From: Aquilaria yunnanensis
Lineage: Eukaryota > Streptophyta > Magnoliopsida > Malvales > Thymelaeaceae
Length of the DNA stretch: 64,000 nt
Reading direction: 5' to 3'
NCBI GenBank assembly: GCA_039654915.1
Contig: CM077597.1
Span: forward strand, 88,972,001-89,036,000
The notes beneath the pieces are model-generated. The model saw nothing but the letters and a program-made list of their open reading frames with translations, was not told the origin of the DNA and made no database searches. Positions 21,799 through 33,488 of this stretch are shown in pieces (position 1 is the first letter of the stretch; each line of letters starts with the position of its first letter). The position numbers and the translations under genes were made by a program.

Positions 21799-23335
21799 TC
21801 AAGATTTGCAGATTACCACAAAGCAAGGAAGCAGAGCTCTAGGATTGAGCAGATAGAGCTCCTCAATATTGGAGTAGAGCCCAACTTTTCCAGCCAATGA
21901 ATCAAACCCAGTTTGCCCTGCAATCTCTTGAATGTTCTCCAATGGCCTATGAACCCTCCCAGCAATCACTCTACATACTATCAGAGCCTTCCTTATAGTC
22001 GGATCATCACACGCAACTTGGATGGACTCGAAAGCTCTACCACTTGTAGATGTTGTGAACACTCCTACACCTTCTTTGAGCTCCTTCTTCGTTGTGAAAC
22101 CGCTCCTTATGATCCGGCACACACTACATTTATCAGATGCACAGAGACTAGAGGACCCGTTAAGGCCTAGAGAGCATGCAACTGATGTGCCATAGAACCT
22201 TAAGAGCTCATTCCCATCAGCAATGCACCTAGGGTGCTTCTTGGGGAGCTTGCTTGCCTTAAGCTTCACCATCTCCCGGTACTCCTCGAACCGAGCTAGA
22301 GTTTTCTGCATGTTGTGGACCTTCAACACCCTCTCTATTCGGCCGCAATGATTCTCAGACTTCAACCAGCTTGTCCGGCATATGATCTCCACAATCTTTC
22401 TGGATGAATCACCTTCCACAAGTTCAGTAACTGCAAAGCATAATGTCACATGTTCAGCCTCTATTTTGCTGCCACAACAAACTCGAATGGGAAACTAAGT
22501 CCTAAGCAGCTAGAAATGGGACAAGGAAACATTTTGTTATGCGAATTCAGATCACCTAGTTGACTATAAGAAAAATTTAAATGCTTTTCTGCAAGTTCTT
22601 ACATGCAAAAGCTGGAAATTGGAAGCTGAAATGCAGGAAAACAAAAACGAAAAAAATACCAGCATGTTTAGAGAGATGGTGTGCTTCAGCAGCTTCCCAT
22701 TTGCTAAATTGTTCTCCACATTTATGGCAAGTAACGTGGGAGGAATGGCCATTAGTGTCAGCTTCAAAAGAAACTCTGTGGCTTGAATTGATGTTATTGT
22801 TCCTAGCACCCAAAAGGCCAGGTGAATTTTCCCTCAGTGATGACAGAAACGGAGATTTCCTTGGAGGAGTTGCGGCAGAGTTCCTGAAATTAGCAGGATT
22901 CAAGCAGTGCATTGGTGTTCCAGGCCTCAAAGTCCCAACAAAAGTTGACCCACCACCGCCACCATTACCACCGCCCTCTCCTCCTCCGCCGCCGCCGCCG
23001 CCGCTGGCAGCCCCATCCTGGAAGCCATTAAAGCCAGTGATTTTGAGCTCACAGGTAGAGTTGCTGAGAATGACTTCATGGGCGATGGGGTTGAGAAACT
23101 CACTGCTTCCAATGGATCTTGGGCTGCAACTTGGGGGCTTCTCAAGATGTCTCTTGCTTCCATGAATCACATCCTTGAGATTCGCTATGGACCTTGAGCA
23201 ACCTGACCTCCCTCCTCCCCCACCTTTTCTGGTTAAGATTGTGGCCAGTTGCTTTCTTGATTTTGGGTCATGAACATCTGATGGCTCTGATTTGCAGTGT
23301 AAAGACCTCTTCAAAGAAAACCAAACTGTTGGCAT
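21799..23335 (-). CDS. C2H2 zinc-finger protein with PARP-like C-terminal domain, two exons, 435 aa
   Basis: Exon 1 is 22660-23335 from ATG (MPTVWFSLKR). The intron is 22431-22659 (GT...AG) and exon 2 is 21799-22430. They join in phase to 435 codons plus stop. The N-terminal half is basic and low-complexity, with a glycine tract at residues 112-129. A single C2H2 finger follows: C203-x2-C206-x12-H219-x4-H224. Residues ~300-432 (LLRFYGTSVACSLG, CRIIRSGF, GVGVFTTSTSGRA, LIVCRVIAG, ELYLLNPRALLPCFVV) match the PARP/ART-like fold of a small plant family that includes, from memory, At4g27240 and At5g54630. The family is presumed nuclear. Its function is poorly known, and I cannot claim ADP-ribosyltransferase activity. 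The gene converges on the reductase across a 2.4-kb gap. Confidence 0.88.
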
Positions 23336-23980
23336 TATACTGTCTTCTGTTCCAAACCTGTCAGTCCAAGCACTAATACCACTGGTTCAGGAAAAAGAAA
23401 CAGCTTTAGCTCTTCAAAAATTGACCTTTAGCTCCATTTTTATCTGCCATTTTCTCTGCTGTTTTCTTCTTCCTGCAACTTCACATCTTATCCATTCTGG
23501 CAGCAAGAGCTGATGGATGGGGGAGAAGAATGAGAAGAAAGAGAAAGGAAGGAAAAGTACAGTGCCTTTTGTAAGCAAGCAAAACGTTTGGAGGAATTAA
23601 GAGGAGATGGACATCATCACATGAAATCTCTTGGAGCTTTTACTGAAAATCGGTGACCATGGACAGCAGAACAGAGAAAGACAAATGAATAATACCACCA
23701 GAAAAAACAAGTTGCGCCCATTTGTAAGAAAAAGAAGAAACTTTTCAAAATAAATTATTTAATTAACAAGCTAAAAGGCAACAAAAACAGGAAAATGTTT
23801 GGTCCTTGCGGTTTATTGGATGTGTCTGCCGATGAAGCTGTTATATGAAAGGGGATAAGCTTGAGAAATTGAAACTAAACCTTCTTGAAATAATCATAAA
23901 TCTTGACTATTAAGTCAAAATTTTGGTTAAATCTGCATCTTTTTGTGTCAATTCATCTCAATAGATATTTTTATTTAAGG
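23336..23980. other. 5' UTR and promoter region of the zinc-finger gene
   Basis: CT-rich sequence on the minus strand follows directly upstream of the ATG. No distinct coding sequence is seen. Confidence 0.45.
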
Positions 23981-23982
23981 TA

Positions 23983-24520
23983 AATATCATAGTCTAGAAC
24001 TTTCAATGATCATTATGTTTCAATTTCTAACTTATTACTTGTTTTGGCCGTACACATAATTGTTTCGTTTTGGTTTCTCACTGAATAAATTCATTTCTTA
24101 GAGTAATTATATGACAATTTTTTTACAGTGAAACATAATTTAAAATTTTTTATAGCTCTCTTTTAATAAATTAAAATTATGTGACAATTTTTTAACAGTT
24201 ACTAGAAGTTTAAATTAAATTTTTTTTCTTCTTGAATGTTATAATTTCAATTTACAAGGAAAAACTTGTTATTTGAAGTCCATTAACTATAAAAAAATCA
24301 TTGTATAAATGAGAATATACTGAAAAAAAGTTTCTAAATAGTTTAAATTATAATATAAAAATTATTATCAGAAAATTACTCTGAATTAACAAATTTCATT
24401 CAATAAGCGAGCAAAATGAAAAGCTTTTAATAGGTTTAATTAGAATGAAAATGGAAAATACAATATGTTGTGACTAAAACAACATAATAATTAAAGGTTG
24501 GAATCATCTACACAATTTAG
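23983..24520. mobile_element. Probable foldback MITE, about 540 bp
   Basis: The left arm (GATCATTATGTTTCAATTTC, then GAATAAATTCATTTCTTAGA) pairs with the inverted right arm (TTATTATGTTGTTTTAGTC, then GAATGAAATTTGTTAATTC). The ends are GGTAAATATC and GGCTAAATTG. No target duplication is clear. Confidence 0.45.
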
Positions 24521-24872
24521 CCTTTTCACTCACTTAAATGCTCAAACTAAGTGCCCTAGAGCATTTCGAGAGCGGAAGTAGAGAGCGATAAACTGTTATT
24601 TTTAAAAATTTAAGTAAAATCGTTAAGAAGATGAGAATAGGAGCAACAACTCGAGAGCGAAAGCATCGATCCAAAACAGAAGGATTATTTCACTGGGATT
24701 TGAACCCTAATCGTTAGGATTAGGATGCATGTATATTGGCTAGTTAAGTTAGGCTCAAGGTGCAAGATTTTTTCCTCTAAATAGTTAGTAGGTGATATAT
24801 GAATAGGTAAAATTATATATTGTATCATATATTGCACCATTACTCTTGTATTGTTTGTGAATATATAAAACT

Positions 24873-24900
24873 AGTTAAGCAACCCGTGTGATGCACGGTA
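24873..24900 (+). other. Possible Helitron-like terminal motif
   Basis: AACTAGTTAAGCAACCCGTG followed by TGATGCACGG has a short CCGTG/CACGG dyad of the type often seen at plant Helitron starts. No matching 3' hairpin with CTRR was found, so this is tentative. Confidence 0.25.
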
Positions 24901-26384
24901 ATCATTTCTTGAATTAAAATTGGGTTAATATGTTAGAATGCAGGTTGTGTTTTCATTTGTTTGTGTATGTAGTCTAGTTGTGTAATACAAAACTTGTATT
25001 ACTTTCTATTTTTTTTCTTTTCATTGTTATTATTTTTCTCATCAATAAACAAACTTCGTATTCAAAAATCTGAATTTTTTGCATTACATTCGAATATATT
25101 ATATAAAATCATATATGGTAAGTTATCAATTAATGTAAGACATGTAATGTAAATCGACAAATTGGTTTTAGAAATCTAAATAAAATCACCCATTATAGTG
25201 CCAACCTTAGAAATTTGAAGATTTAAGTAAATCTTGCTTGATTTTGAAATTCCTAAGCTTGGTCGACTTATATAAGAAAACAATATAGTTAATAAGTTTA
25301 TATTATAGTAGAATGAGAAATAAAGTTAAATATAAATGAGAGAAGGTACAATATGTTAGAAACCTTAAAAGGTCTAAGATGAAAATTAGTAGAAAAATAT
25401 ATACAAATGATCAAAGGGAAAACATTGAACATCATTATGTGGAAAATACCTCAAATTCTGTAATTTGATTGTTAGGTGCCAACTGAATCACCCTTAACAA
25501 TTTTTCACTCAATTGTACCAACTTCTACAACAACTCCCACAACATCTGACATGGAAAAATAAATGGTAATTGTGACGTATAAATAGTCCATGTAGCATCT
25601 AATTATGTTTTGAAAAATTTTTATAGAAACCTGTAAAAAGTTTTTATTGGTCAATATGTGTGCTAAATTGATATTAAAAGCAACAAATTCAAATTTGTGC
25701 AGGAGAAAATCACAAGGCTCGCGGTTCACATTATAGATTTGTGTAGTATAAGTAATCTACATCATAAATATATATGTATCTACGATCTAGTAAGCCTTTT
25801 TCTTTGGACGAACAATAAAATTCTTGTAGATATACATACTTCATTCACGAAGCTTCTTTTTAAACTTGTATGCCAAAAAAATTTTGATAAACCCATGAAT
25901 AGCCACACCCTTCATATATAACAAAAAAAAAACATAATAGTCAACAATAGATCACGAATGTATATTCATACTATGGAGAAAAAAATTAAATTTCAAAAAT
26001 CAGTACTAATAAATTAGTCACCTTTTCAAAACTTAAAAATATCATATAAACGGCACACAATTACTTGAATAGTCCTGTCAATCCTTTTATGAGACAATTC
26101 TTCCAATGTAACATGTTCCATTGGGAAACTATAAACATAAGAAAAGATTTATAAAAGAACATATTCGTCCATTGTAGAACTCAAAGACTAAGAAATAAAA
26201 AAAAAACTACTAGTCTTTTTAGGCAACTACCTTATCTTTAGAATATGTGAAAATATGAAAATATAAATTAGTGAAGAAAGGAAGATAGGTAGTAAGAGAG
26301 GATAAGAAGAAATGATAATATTGAGTGTGTGTTGAAAACAAGTGTTTGAACCTATACATATATATATGAGTGAATGAGATAATG
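24901..26384. other. AT-rich intergenic DNA
   Basis: No gene, RNA gene or clear element boundary is visible. Short frames on either strand are unremarkable. Confidence 0.5.
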
Positions 26385-27870
26385 AGTGAATTTTGGAGTG
26401 AGGGCTATATAGGGATTTTAAATATTAATTATTATAAAATAAATTCTAAAATTAATGCTACAAATGTACTATGAAGTTAATGGTAAAGGAAATAGTCTTA
26501 GGGAATTTTGATGGATAATATTAATATCATTAAAGTGAATAAAATTGTAATCAGAACACTCTAATAAAAATTAAAGGTATTAAATTACTAAGAGAGATGA
26601 AATTTATTTAAAACAATTGATTAAGGGACAATAATACTAATGAGCCATTAAGAAAGAAACAAAAGTTGATGATGTTTTAATATACTAAGAGGATAGAAAT
26701 TTAAATTCAATCACTAAAATTGATTGAGTATATTTTATTAAAAAAATTGATTAATTAATGATAAAAGAAGTAGTCTTGGGGAATGGGTAAATTTTAGAGT
26801 AGGGAATATATAGGAACTTTAAGTATTCATTATTACAAATGAATTTTGAAATTAATGCTACAAATTTACTATAAAATTAATGCTAAAAAAGTATTCTTAG
26901 GGAAGTTAGATGGATAATATTAATACCATTAAAATCAAATAAAATTTTAATTAAAGCATTCTAATGAAAATTAAAACTACCAAATGACTACAAATAGATG
27001 GAATCTATTTAAAACAATTGATTAAGGGACAATAATATTAATGAACCATTAAGAAGGAAACAAAAGCTAATGGTGTTTTATTATGCTAAGAGCATATAAA
27101 TTTAAATTCAATTAATGAAATGTATGAAAAATATAATTTTAAGAGCTCCTTGCTTTGACACAAAGAGCCCACCAAGAATTACAATTTAAAATCTAAAATT
27201 TGGAGTCATGACTATATGAGGGCCTAAATTATTAAATAATACAAATGTACTATGCAATTAATAATAAAAGAAGTAGTTTTGGGGAATTAATGAATTTTGG
27301 AGTGAGTGTTATATATGACCTAAGTATTGATTATCATAAACGGATTCTAAAATTAATGCTACAAATATATTATGAAATTAATGCTAAAAGAATTAGTCTT
27401 TGGGAATGGGTAAGTTTTTCCTTTATATATATGTATATAAATAAAAAATGAATTCTAAAATTAATGCTATAAATATATTATGAAGTAAATGTTAAAGGAA
27501 TTAGTCTTGAGGAATGAGTGGATTTCTCCTGAAATTAATGTTACAAATGGTATTATGAAGTAAATGCTAAAGAAATTGGTCTTGGGGAATGAGTTATGAC
27601 TATATGAGAACCTAAGGTATGACACAAAATAAACACATTATGCAATTAATGGTAAATGAAGTATTGGAATAGGTGAATTTTAGAGTGAAGGGTATATAAA
27701 GCCTAACTAATAATTATAACAATTGAATTTTGAAATTAATGCTACAAATGTATTATTAAGTAAATACTATAGAAATTAGTCTTGGGGAATTGATGAGTTT
27801 CTTCTTTATATTATAAAGTAAATACTAAAGGAATTAATGTATATTGTACGGAGAGTAGACGGGATATAAA
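26385..27870 (+). repeat. Array of degenerate repeats
   Basis: Two long units (about 26390-26725 and 26790-27120) share the order AATTAATGCTACAAAT, AGTCTTAGGGAA, ATGGATAATATTAATA and ACAATTGATTAAGGGACAAT. At least five shorter units follow up to 27870, each with AATGCTACAAATGTATTATG and GAATTAGTCTTGGGGAAT-like blocks. It is non-coding, with unit length varying from about 75 to 400 bp. Confidence 0.7.
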
Positions 27871-27995
27871 CTTAGGGGCAAGTTGTTAACATGTACAAAG
27901 TTTAAATCAATTGTAGAAAAAATTAAATATATTACATATAAACCTATGAAATTTGAACTTTTATAATAATTAAATTCAATTCAAAAGTTTAGCAC

Positions 27996-28900
27996 TTAAA
28001 GTTTAACACGATGTTCTTGTAAGTTTTTAAAATCATCAAGTATTAAATTCAAACTGAAAGTCTCTTCAATGGTTTTTTCAATAAATAAAATCAAACTATC
28101 AACAACGTAGTTATTGTTCATCTTATTTCTCAATTTGATTTTCATAATTTTCATAACTAAAAAAGAACGTTCTATAATGCCAGTTAATATAGGAAAAGTC
28201 AATATCCAATGGATCAATATACCAACAAGAAAACAACAACTTAACTTTTCATTAGCTGCTAAGACATGAAATAATTCCATTTCTTTATAACAATTCTTCA
28301 AAGTCTAAAAAATTTTAACACCAACATAAAAATTTCATAATTGAAATGATGATATCAAATCATTTTATGTCTTAAAAAATCATGGGGATAATAATTTTGT
28401 GCAATGCTACAAACAGAATTAATATTAAAAGACTTGAAACCTTTTTTTGGTTTCAAACATGAGCTTAACTTTAAAAGCTCTACAATGTTCTCATTGAACT
28501 TGAAAGAAATCTACTACAACTGAAAATTTACAATAACATTGAATACATAGAAATGATAATAATGATCTACTTTGGCATCATCACATCAACGAATATTATG
28601 CCCTACAAAATGTAGGCCATTCAAATCTAGAGCGTTAACATCATGTTTTGAATAAAAATGAGCAAACCTCTTGAACAGAAGAATCTCATCCTCTGTGCTC
28701 AAGTTCTATAGCAACAATGAAGCAATTTTTACCAAGATTGTTGCTTTTACAATTCCTTAACCTTTTTATTGTAATGTTTGACATACAACGTCAATTATAC
28801 CAAAAATCTAATACATCAAGTAAGCAATGAAGGTAAACTCAAATTAAAACAATTTGGGATACCAAGATTATCTAAAAAAATTAAAGCAAAAAAAAAAACT
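27996..28900 (-). pseudogene. Relic of a hAT transposase (C-terminal part)
   Basis: The minus-strand frame 27996-28301 encodes a typical hAT dimerization end: ERSFLVMKIMKIKLRNKM, then LILFIEKTIEETFSL and DDFKNLQEHR. Farther upstream, stops interrupt recognisable pieces such as KKGFKSFNINSVCSIAQNYY (near 28390-28450) and DEILLFKRFAHFYSKHD (near 28640-28690). It belongs to a different hAT lineage from the element at 29943 and is dead. Confidence 0.7.
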
Positions 28901-29934
28901 AACATAAACCATATGTTTCTTGTTAGTGCTTAAAGATCTAATATTAAAATCCATAAATAACTAATATACTTCTCAAATCTCAATGCTTCTTCAACCAAAT
29001 AAGGAAACAAAAACAAATCATAAAGGTCATGCTCAAAATAAAAGATAGATGAAATCTATATTCATTAGGACAATAGATTTCCAGATCAAATCCACAGGTA
29101 CAGGCCTCCGGTTCACACAATTAGCCAATCTGCTAGGCGGCAAGCTCATATACTCACACACAGTATTACCTACTAACAATTTAGAAACCAAAATGAAGAA
29201 CACACAAACCAAAAGTATCAAAATGGGACAATCTAGAGCTTATTTTCAGCCTTACATAATGAGCATTGGAGCTGGTGAACCGAGACAGACTTTTGCCGAT
29301 GAGCCAAAAAACGAGCGTTGGCCCCAGAATCAATAACAGAGGTGATAGAGTCAAAGCAAGGCCCTCTGGGAATGTGAATCATCAAGGGGCGAAGAAGAAT
29401 TATCTAAGAGAAGATAAGACCAGGGCAAGGATTGTGGATTTTTGCTTTGTTGCTAAAATATACCAGAGGCTAAATGATATCAAATCCATTAAAATACTAA
29501 AAACTGCTAAAATATGCAAAACCCCTACTATTAATTTCAAAATTTAAAGTTGGGTGCCAATTTTAAAATTTCTACAATTTTATCAAATATTTAACAACCC
29601 TTAATAAAAAAATTTTAAAAATTCTGGGGGTGACTGCCCTTTCTCATCCCCAGTGAGTTATACCCCTAATATTGAGCAGAAAATAAGATTGTTAAAGTCA
29701 AGCAATATATTCTCATCAACCCAATGACCTTAAGGGATCCAGAGCTATATAAAGCATTTCCATCAAGCTTTCACTTTAGCAATTTGATATCCAAAATACA
29801 TTAGGGTTTTGTGTACTTGAGGTTATACGGTCAACTCCAATCACCTGTGTCTAAAAATATGAGATAGGTTCAGAAGGACCCCTGAGGTTAGTATCCCGAT
29901 GAAGCCCCTTATTGCTCAGGTCAGATCATGGGGT
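28901..29934. other. Intergenic, no gene recognised
   Basis: Two overlapping short frames at 29049-29547 have no recognisable product. The sequence is the pre-insertion flank of the hAT element. Confidence 0.5.
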
Positions 29935-29942
29935 ATCCCTGC
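29935..29942. repeat. Target-site duplication ATCCCTGC, left (right copy 33500-33507)
   Basis: The same eight bases directly flank both ends of the hAT element without mismatch. Confidence 0.95.
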
Positions 29943-29956
29943 TAGAGATGTTCAGT

Positions 29957-30236
29957 GGGCCGGTCCTGACACGGCCCGGCTCGGGACCGGCTCGCTTGGA
30001 GCACGGCCCAAGCACGTCCAAGACCGGCACGGCCCAGGACCGCGTCAAGCCCGGCTGCATGTGGGCCGTATATGGGCCTGGAGGAGGGGGGGGAGGGAGG
30101 TGGGCTCGGCACGGCCCAGGGACGGGTTGGGGTCGGCTCGGCACGGCTCGGCACGGCGGCACGGGACCGGCACGGCGGACAGCACGGGACCGGCACGGGA
30201 CCGGTGCGGCGCAACGGCAGGGACAAGTCCAACGGC
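29957..30236 (+). repeat. Left subterminal repeat block of the hAT element
   Basis: Many copies of CGGCACGG, GGGACCGG and GGCACGGCCC words occur within 280 bp, sharply GC-rich against AT-rich flanks. In hAT elements such clustered motifs bind the transposase. Long open frames here on both strands arise from base composition. Confidence 0.75.
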
Positions 30237-30382
30237 CAGAATTTTCAAAAAAAAAGGGCAAATGACAACTTAGGTCCTTTTAACGGTTGGCAGCATTTTC
30301 TGGACCCCAGAATTTACATTTTTGCCCCCTCCAACAATTATTTTCTAAGGGTATTTTAGGCCAAAAAAAATAAGGCCTTCCC

Positions 30383-30392
30383 CTATAAATAG
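30383..30392 (+). promoter_or_regulatory. TATA box of the hAT transposase gene
   Basis: CTATAAATAG lies 164 bp before the ATG, giving a 5' UTR of about 140 nt. Confidence 0.6.
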
Positions 30393-30555
30393 GGAGGCCA
30401 TTTGCACCATTTCTTCACACCAATCTTAGCAATCTCTCCTTCTCTACTCATATATTCTCTCATTTCTTTCAAGCAGTCAATATTATTTTCTCCATTCTCA
30501 CTCAATTCTCAATTACTTTCGAAACTTGTGTTTTGCTCAATTTTGCCTCACACAA

Positions 30556-32727
30556 ATGGCATCAAGAGGAAAGGGAAAAGCCTCAAGCTCTTCATCCCGC
30601 ACCGGTTTGAGGTCATTTTTTCGTGGCCTTTCTCGACCGCCGACCCGTGGGACTCATATCCAACAAACTGACGATGACGAGCAATTCGATATGAGTCAAT
30701 ACGACTTGGGCCTCGATGATCAACTTTCTGATGACGACGTTGAGGAGGTGGAGGCAACGGCAGCAGGGAATGTTGGTGGAGGAGATGGTTCTGAACAAAC
30801 CCCGACAAGCCATCAAGCCGAACTTCCGGCAGAAGGTAAGACGGCGAGGCGCACCGCATGGGTTTGGGAGCATTTTGACCAAGTTTTTGAGAATGATAGT
30901 CATGGAAACAATGCGAGGTTCGCACAGTGCAAACACTGCAAGCAAAAGCTCTCGCATAAGAAGAACGCTGGCACAGGAACACTGAGACGTCACATGGAAT
31001 CAAAGCATCCGACTTTATGTCCAGATGCAGCTACGAGTACCGGCGGTCAGACACAGCTTGCAAGCACTGCCGGTGGATCAGGTATTTTTAAATTTAATCA
31101 AAAAGATTGTAGAGAAGGCATGATAGAATGGATGATGTTAACTGAAAAACCATTTACACAATCGGAAGATAGACACATGGAAAAATGGATTACAACACAC
31201 TTAAACCCTGCTTTTAAAAAAACATCTAGAACCACTGCTAGAAGGGAGGCATTTAAAAGTTATGAAGCTGGTAAATCAAACTTACAAGCATGCTTCTCTG
31301 CTTTAGATCACTCTATCTCATTTACTAGTGACATGTGGACTTCACCACTAGGACAAGATTATTATTGTATAACTGCACATTGGATTGATGATAGTTGGGT
31401 TATTCAAAAACGTATCATTGCATTTAAGTGGATGGAGGTCGATCATACTGGTTGGAACATATTCAATGTAATTTCAGAATGTTTTAAAGAATATTTTTAT
31501 CATGACAAGGTTTTTAGCATAACATTTGATAATGCATCAAACAACGATGTCGCGGCTGAGACATTGAAGGAATCACTACAACCTGTCCGTGATGCCGCAT
31601 TTTTTCATATTAGGTGTATATGTCATATTTTAAACTTAGCTGTCCAAAAAGGTCTTCAAGTTTTGAGTAATGAAATTACTCCAATTAGGTGGGCACTCCA
31701 CTATTTAAAGTCAAGGCCGAAAGTTTCTAAAGAATTTAAGCAATATTGTCTGGAAAATGGCCTCGAATTTAGTTGGAAACGTTTTAAACTTGATTGCCCT
31801 ACCCGATGGAACTCCACTTTTGAGATGTTGATAGATGCCATGCCATTTGCTGCATACATGACATGTTTTATAAATGTCAGAGAAAAGAACACGATTTTGA
31901 AACAAGAGATGTGGGATAAACTGTCAAAATTGGCTGCTGTGCTGCGATATTTTTATGATGCCACTGTTTTTTGCTCCGGTGTATACTATCCCACATCGCA
32001 CAAAGTTTTAATGCATATGGTCAACATTGCATGGGTTTTGAACCAATACAAAGATGACGAGTTCTTAAAAGACACAATTAAGGCCATGAAAGATAAATGG
32101 ATTTCATATTTCAGTACTATACCCCCAATCTACTTAGTTGCAGCTACACTAGACCCGACCGTAAGAATCACAGGTACGCAACAGCTACTTGAGGGTTATT
32201 ATAGTTTCTTAGAAATTACACATATTTCTGTTCATCCTATAATTGCCTCTATTGATGAGCACTTGCGAGAGTTATTTAAGATATATGCCAGTCGGCATAA
32301 GGATAAGGTTGCAAACACTACTTCATCTACCATCGCATCTTCATCGGCCTCATTGTCATTCAATCCGGCTGAACAACTCCTCAAACGGCCCCGTGCTGCC
32401 GCATCCGGTCTTACTGAAGTGGACGCATACCTTAACCTTGTTTGGGAGAATAGTGAGACCGAGATTCTAGACTGGTGGAAAGCAAGAAGTAACAAATTTC
32501 CAATACTCTCCATCATTGCCAAAGAAGTTCTAGCTGTTCCCGTCTCAACCGTTGCATCGAAATCCGCTTTCAGCGCTGGAAAGCGTGTCATTTCAGAGAG
32601 ACGCGCAAGGCTATCACCAGATTCAGTTGAAGTTTGTATATGCAACCGTGATTGGGGTCTTGCAGCTTGCAGATTACAAGACCACAAGAGTTCTGACGAA
32701 GAAAACCCCGATGAGGTAGATGCTTAA
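30556..32727 (+). CDS. hAT transposase (BED finger, RNase H-like core, dimerization domain), 723 aa
   Basis: The start MASRGKGKAS is chosen over an in-frame ATG 30 bp upstream; it is the better family fit. Residues ~98-152 form a BED-type zinc finger with C125-x2-C128 and H146-x4-H151 for DNA binding. The RNase H-like catalytic core follows, with acidic residues in FTSDMW (Asp259) and ITFDNASNN (Asp325). Next come IRCICHILNLAVQ (residues 352-364) and CPTRWNSTFEML. The C-terminal dimerization region is about 620-705 (LNLVWENSETEILDWW, SIIAKEVLAVPVSTVASKSAF). It resembles the RICESLEEPER-type transposases of plants. It catalyses excision and insertion of its own element in the nucleus. There are no stops, frameshifts or introns, and the frame lies between matched ends, so this is an element gene and not a domesticated host gene. 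Confidence 0.93.
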   Translation: MASRGKGKASSSSSRTGLRSFFRGLSRPPTRGTHIQQTDDDEQFDMSQYDLGLDDQLSDDDVEEVEATAAGNVGGGDGSEQTPTSHQAELPAEGKTARRTAWVWEHFDQVFENDSHGNNARFAQCKHCKQKLSHKKNAGTGTLRRHMESKHPTLCPDAATSTGGQTQLASTAGGSGIFKFNQKDCREGMIEWMMLTEKPFTQSEDRHMEKWITTHLNPAFKKTSRTTARREAFKSYEAGKSNLQACFSALDHSISFTSDMWTSPLGQDYYCITAHWIDDSWVIQKRIIAFKWMEVDHTGWNIFNVISECFKEYFYHDKVFSITFDNASNNDVAAETLKESLQPVRDAAFFHIRCICHILNLAVQKGLQVLSNEITPIRWALHYLKSRPKVSKEFKQYCLENGLEFSWKRFKLDCPTRWNSTFEMLIDAMPFAAYMTCFINVREKNTILKQEMWDKLSKLAAVLRYFYDATVFCSGVYYPTSHKVLMHMVNIAWVLNQYKDDEFLKDTIKAMKDKWISYFSTIPPIYLVAATLDPTVRITGTQQLLEGYYSFLEITHISVHPIIASIDEHLRELFKIYASRHKDKVANTTSSTIASSSASLSFNPAEQLLKRPRAAASGLTEVDAYLNLVWENSETEILDWWKARSNKFPILSIIAKEVLAVPVSTVASKSAFSAGKRVISERRARLSPDSVEVCICNRDWGLAACRLQDHKSSDEENPDEVDA

Positions 32728-32889
32728 ATCCACCACTTGCTCATCATTTACTTACTTTGTATTTGATCTGATTTTGCTGTGTAGCACAGATCGTACTTTT
32801 TATTTTGCATTTAATTTTATGGAACGTTTGGCTATTGAGTAATGTAAAGCCCGTTCCATGGTATGTAAGTGCCGTTTGGCTTTAATATT

Positions 32890-32895
32890 AATAAA
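32890..32895 (+). terminator. Polyadenylation signal of the hAT transposase
   Basis: AATAAA lies about 163 bp after the stop codon and before the right subterminal block. Confidence 0.45.
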
Positions 32896-33344
32896 AGTTC
32901 ACACCGGTGGTGGTGTTTTGCTCTTAAAACAAGTAATTATACAAAATATAAAGATAACCTTAGAATAAATATTTATCTAGTTTTTTTGTCATTATTTTAT
33001 TTACTGTCTTGTAAAGTAAAATCTTGGTAATCATGGTTTGTTTATTTAACATAAAGAAATAACAAAAAATGGTTTAACTCAAAATCAAATATATCAAAGT
33101 TTCCAAACTTTTTGGTCAATTTCTTACCTTTAACGTTTGATTAATTTAAAAGTCTAGTAGAATTGAAGATGAAGTGGAATTTAAGATAAACTAGATTATA
33201 AAATATCACTTATAAAAAAACTCTCAGACTCTTGTTTTTATTAAGTTATTTAAAAGTGAAGACTAAAAAGTGGAGACTAAAAATTAAAAATAAAAACTAA
33301 AACTTAAAATTAAAATTAAAATTACAATTTTAAAAATTAAAATT

Positions 33345-33488
33345 TTTCGGGCCAGCTCGGGTTCGGCCCAGGACCGGCACGGGACCGGGTCAGGACCGGC
33401 ACGTGTAAACACGGGCTGTGCCCGGGCCCAAATTAGTTAGGCCCAGGACCGGCCGGTCCGGTCCGGTCCCGGTCCGGGCAGCCCGTTT
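33345..33488 (-). repeat. Right subterminal repeat block of the hAT element
   Basis: Repeated GGACCGGCACG, CCGGTCCGGTCC and GGCCCAGGACCGG words mirror the left block in inverted orientation. Confidence 0.75.

Noticed and set aside
22581..23165. Long plus-strand frame with a proline run
   Set aside because: It is the antisense of the glycine-rich part of the zinc-finger gene. Its openness follows from the GGN/NCC composition.
24680..24740. GGGTTCAAATCCC on the minus strand, like a tRNA or SINE B box
   Set aside because: No A box, cloverleaf or SINE tail is found at the right distance.
29899..30359. Several long frames on both strands at the left end of the hAT element
   Set aside because: They overlap the GC-rich subterminal repeats. 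All six frames are open because of composition, and none has a domain.
30548..31003. Minus-strand frames inside the transposase
   Set aside because: They are shadows of the well-supported transposase on the plus strand.
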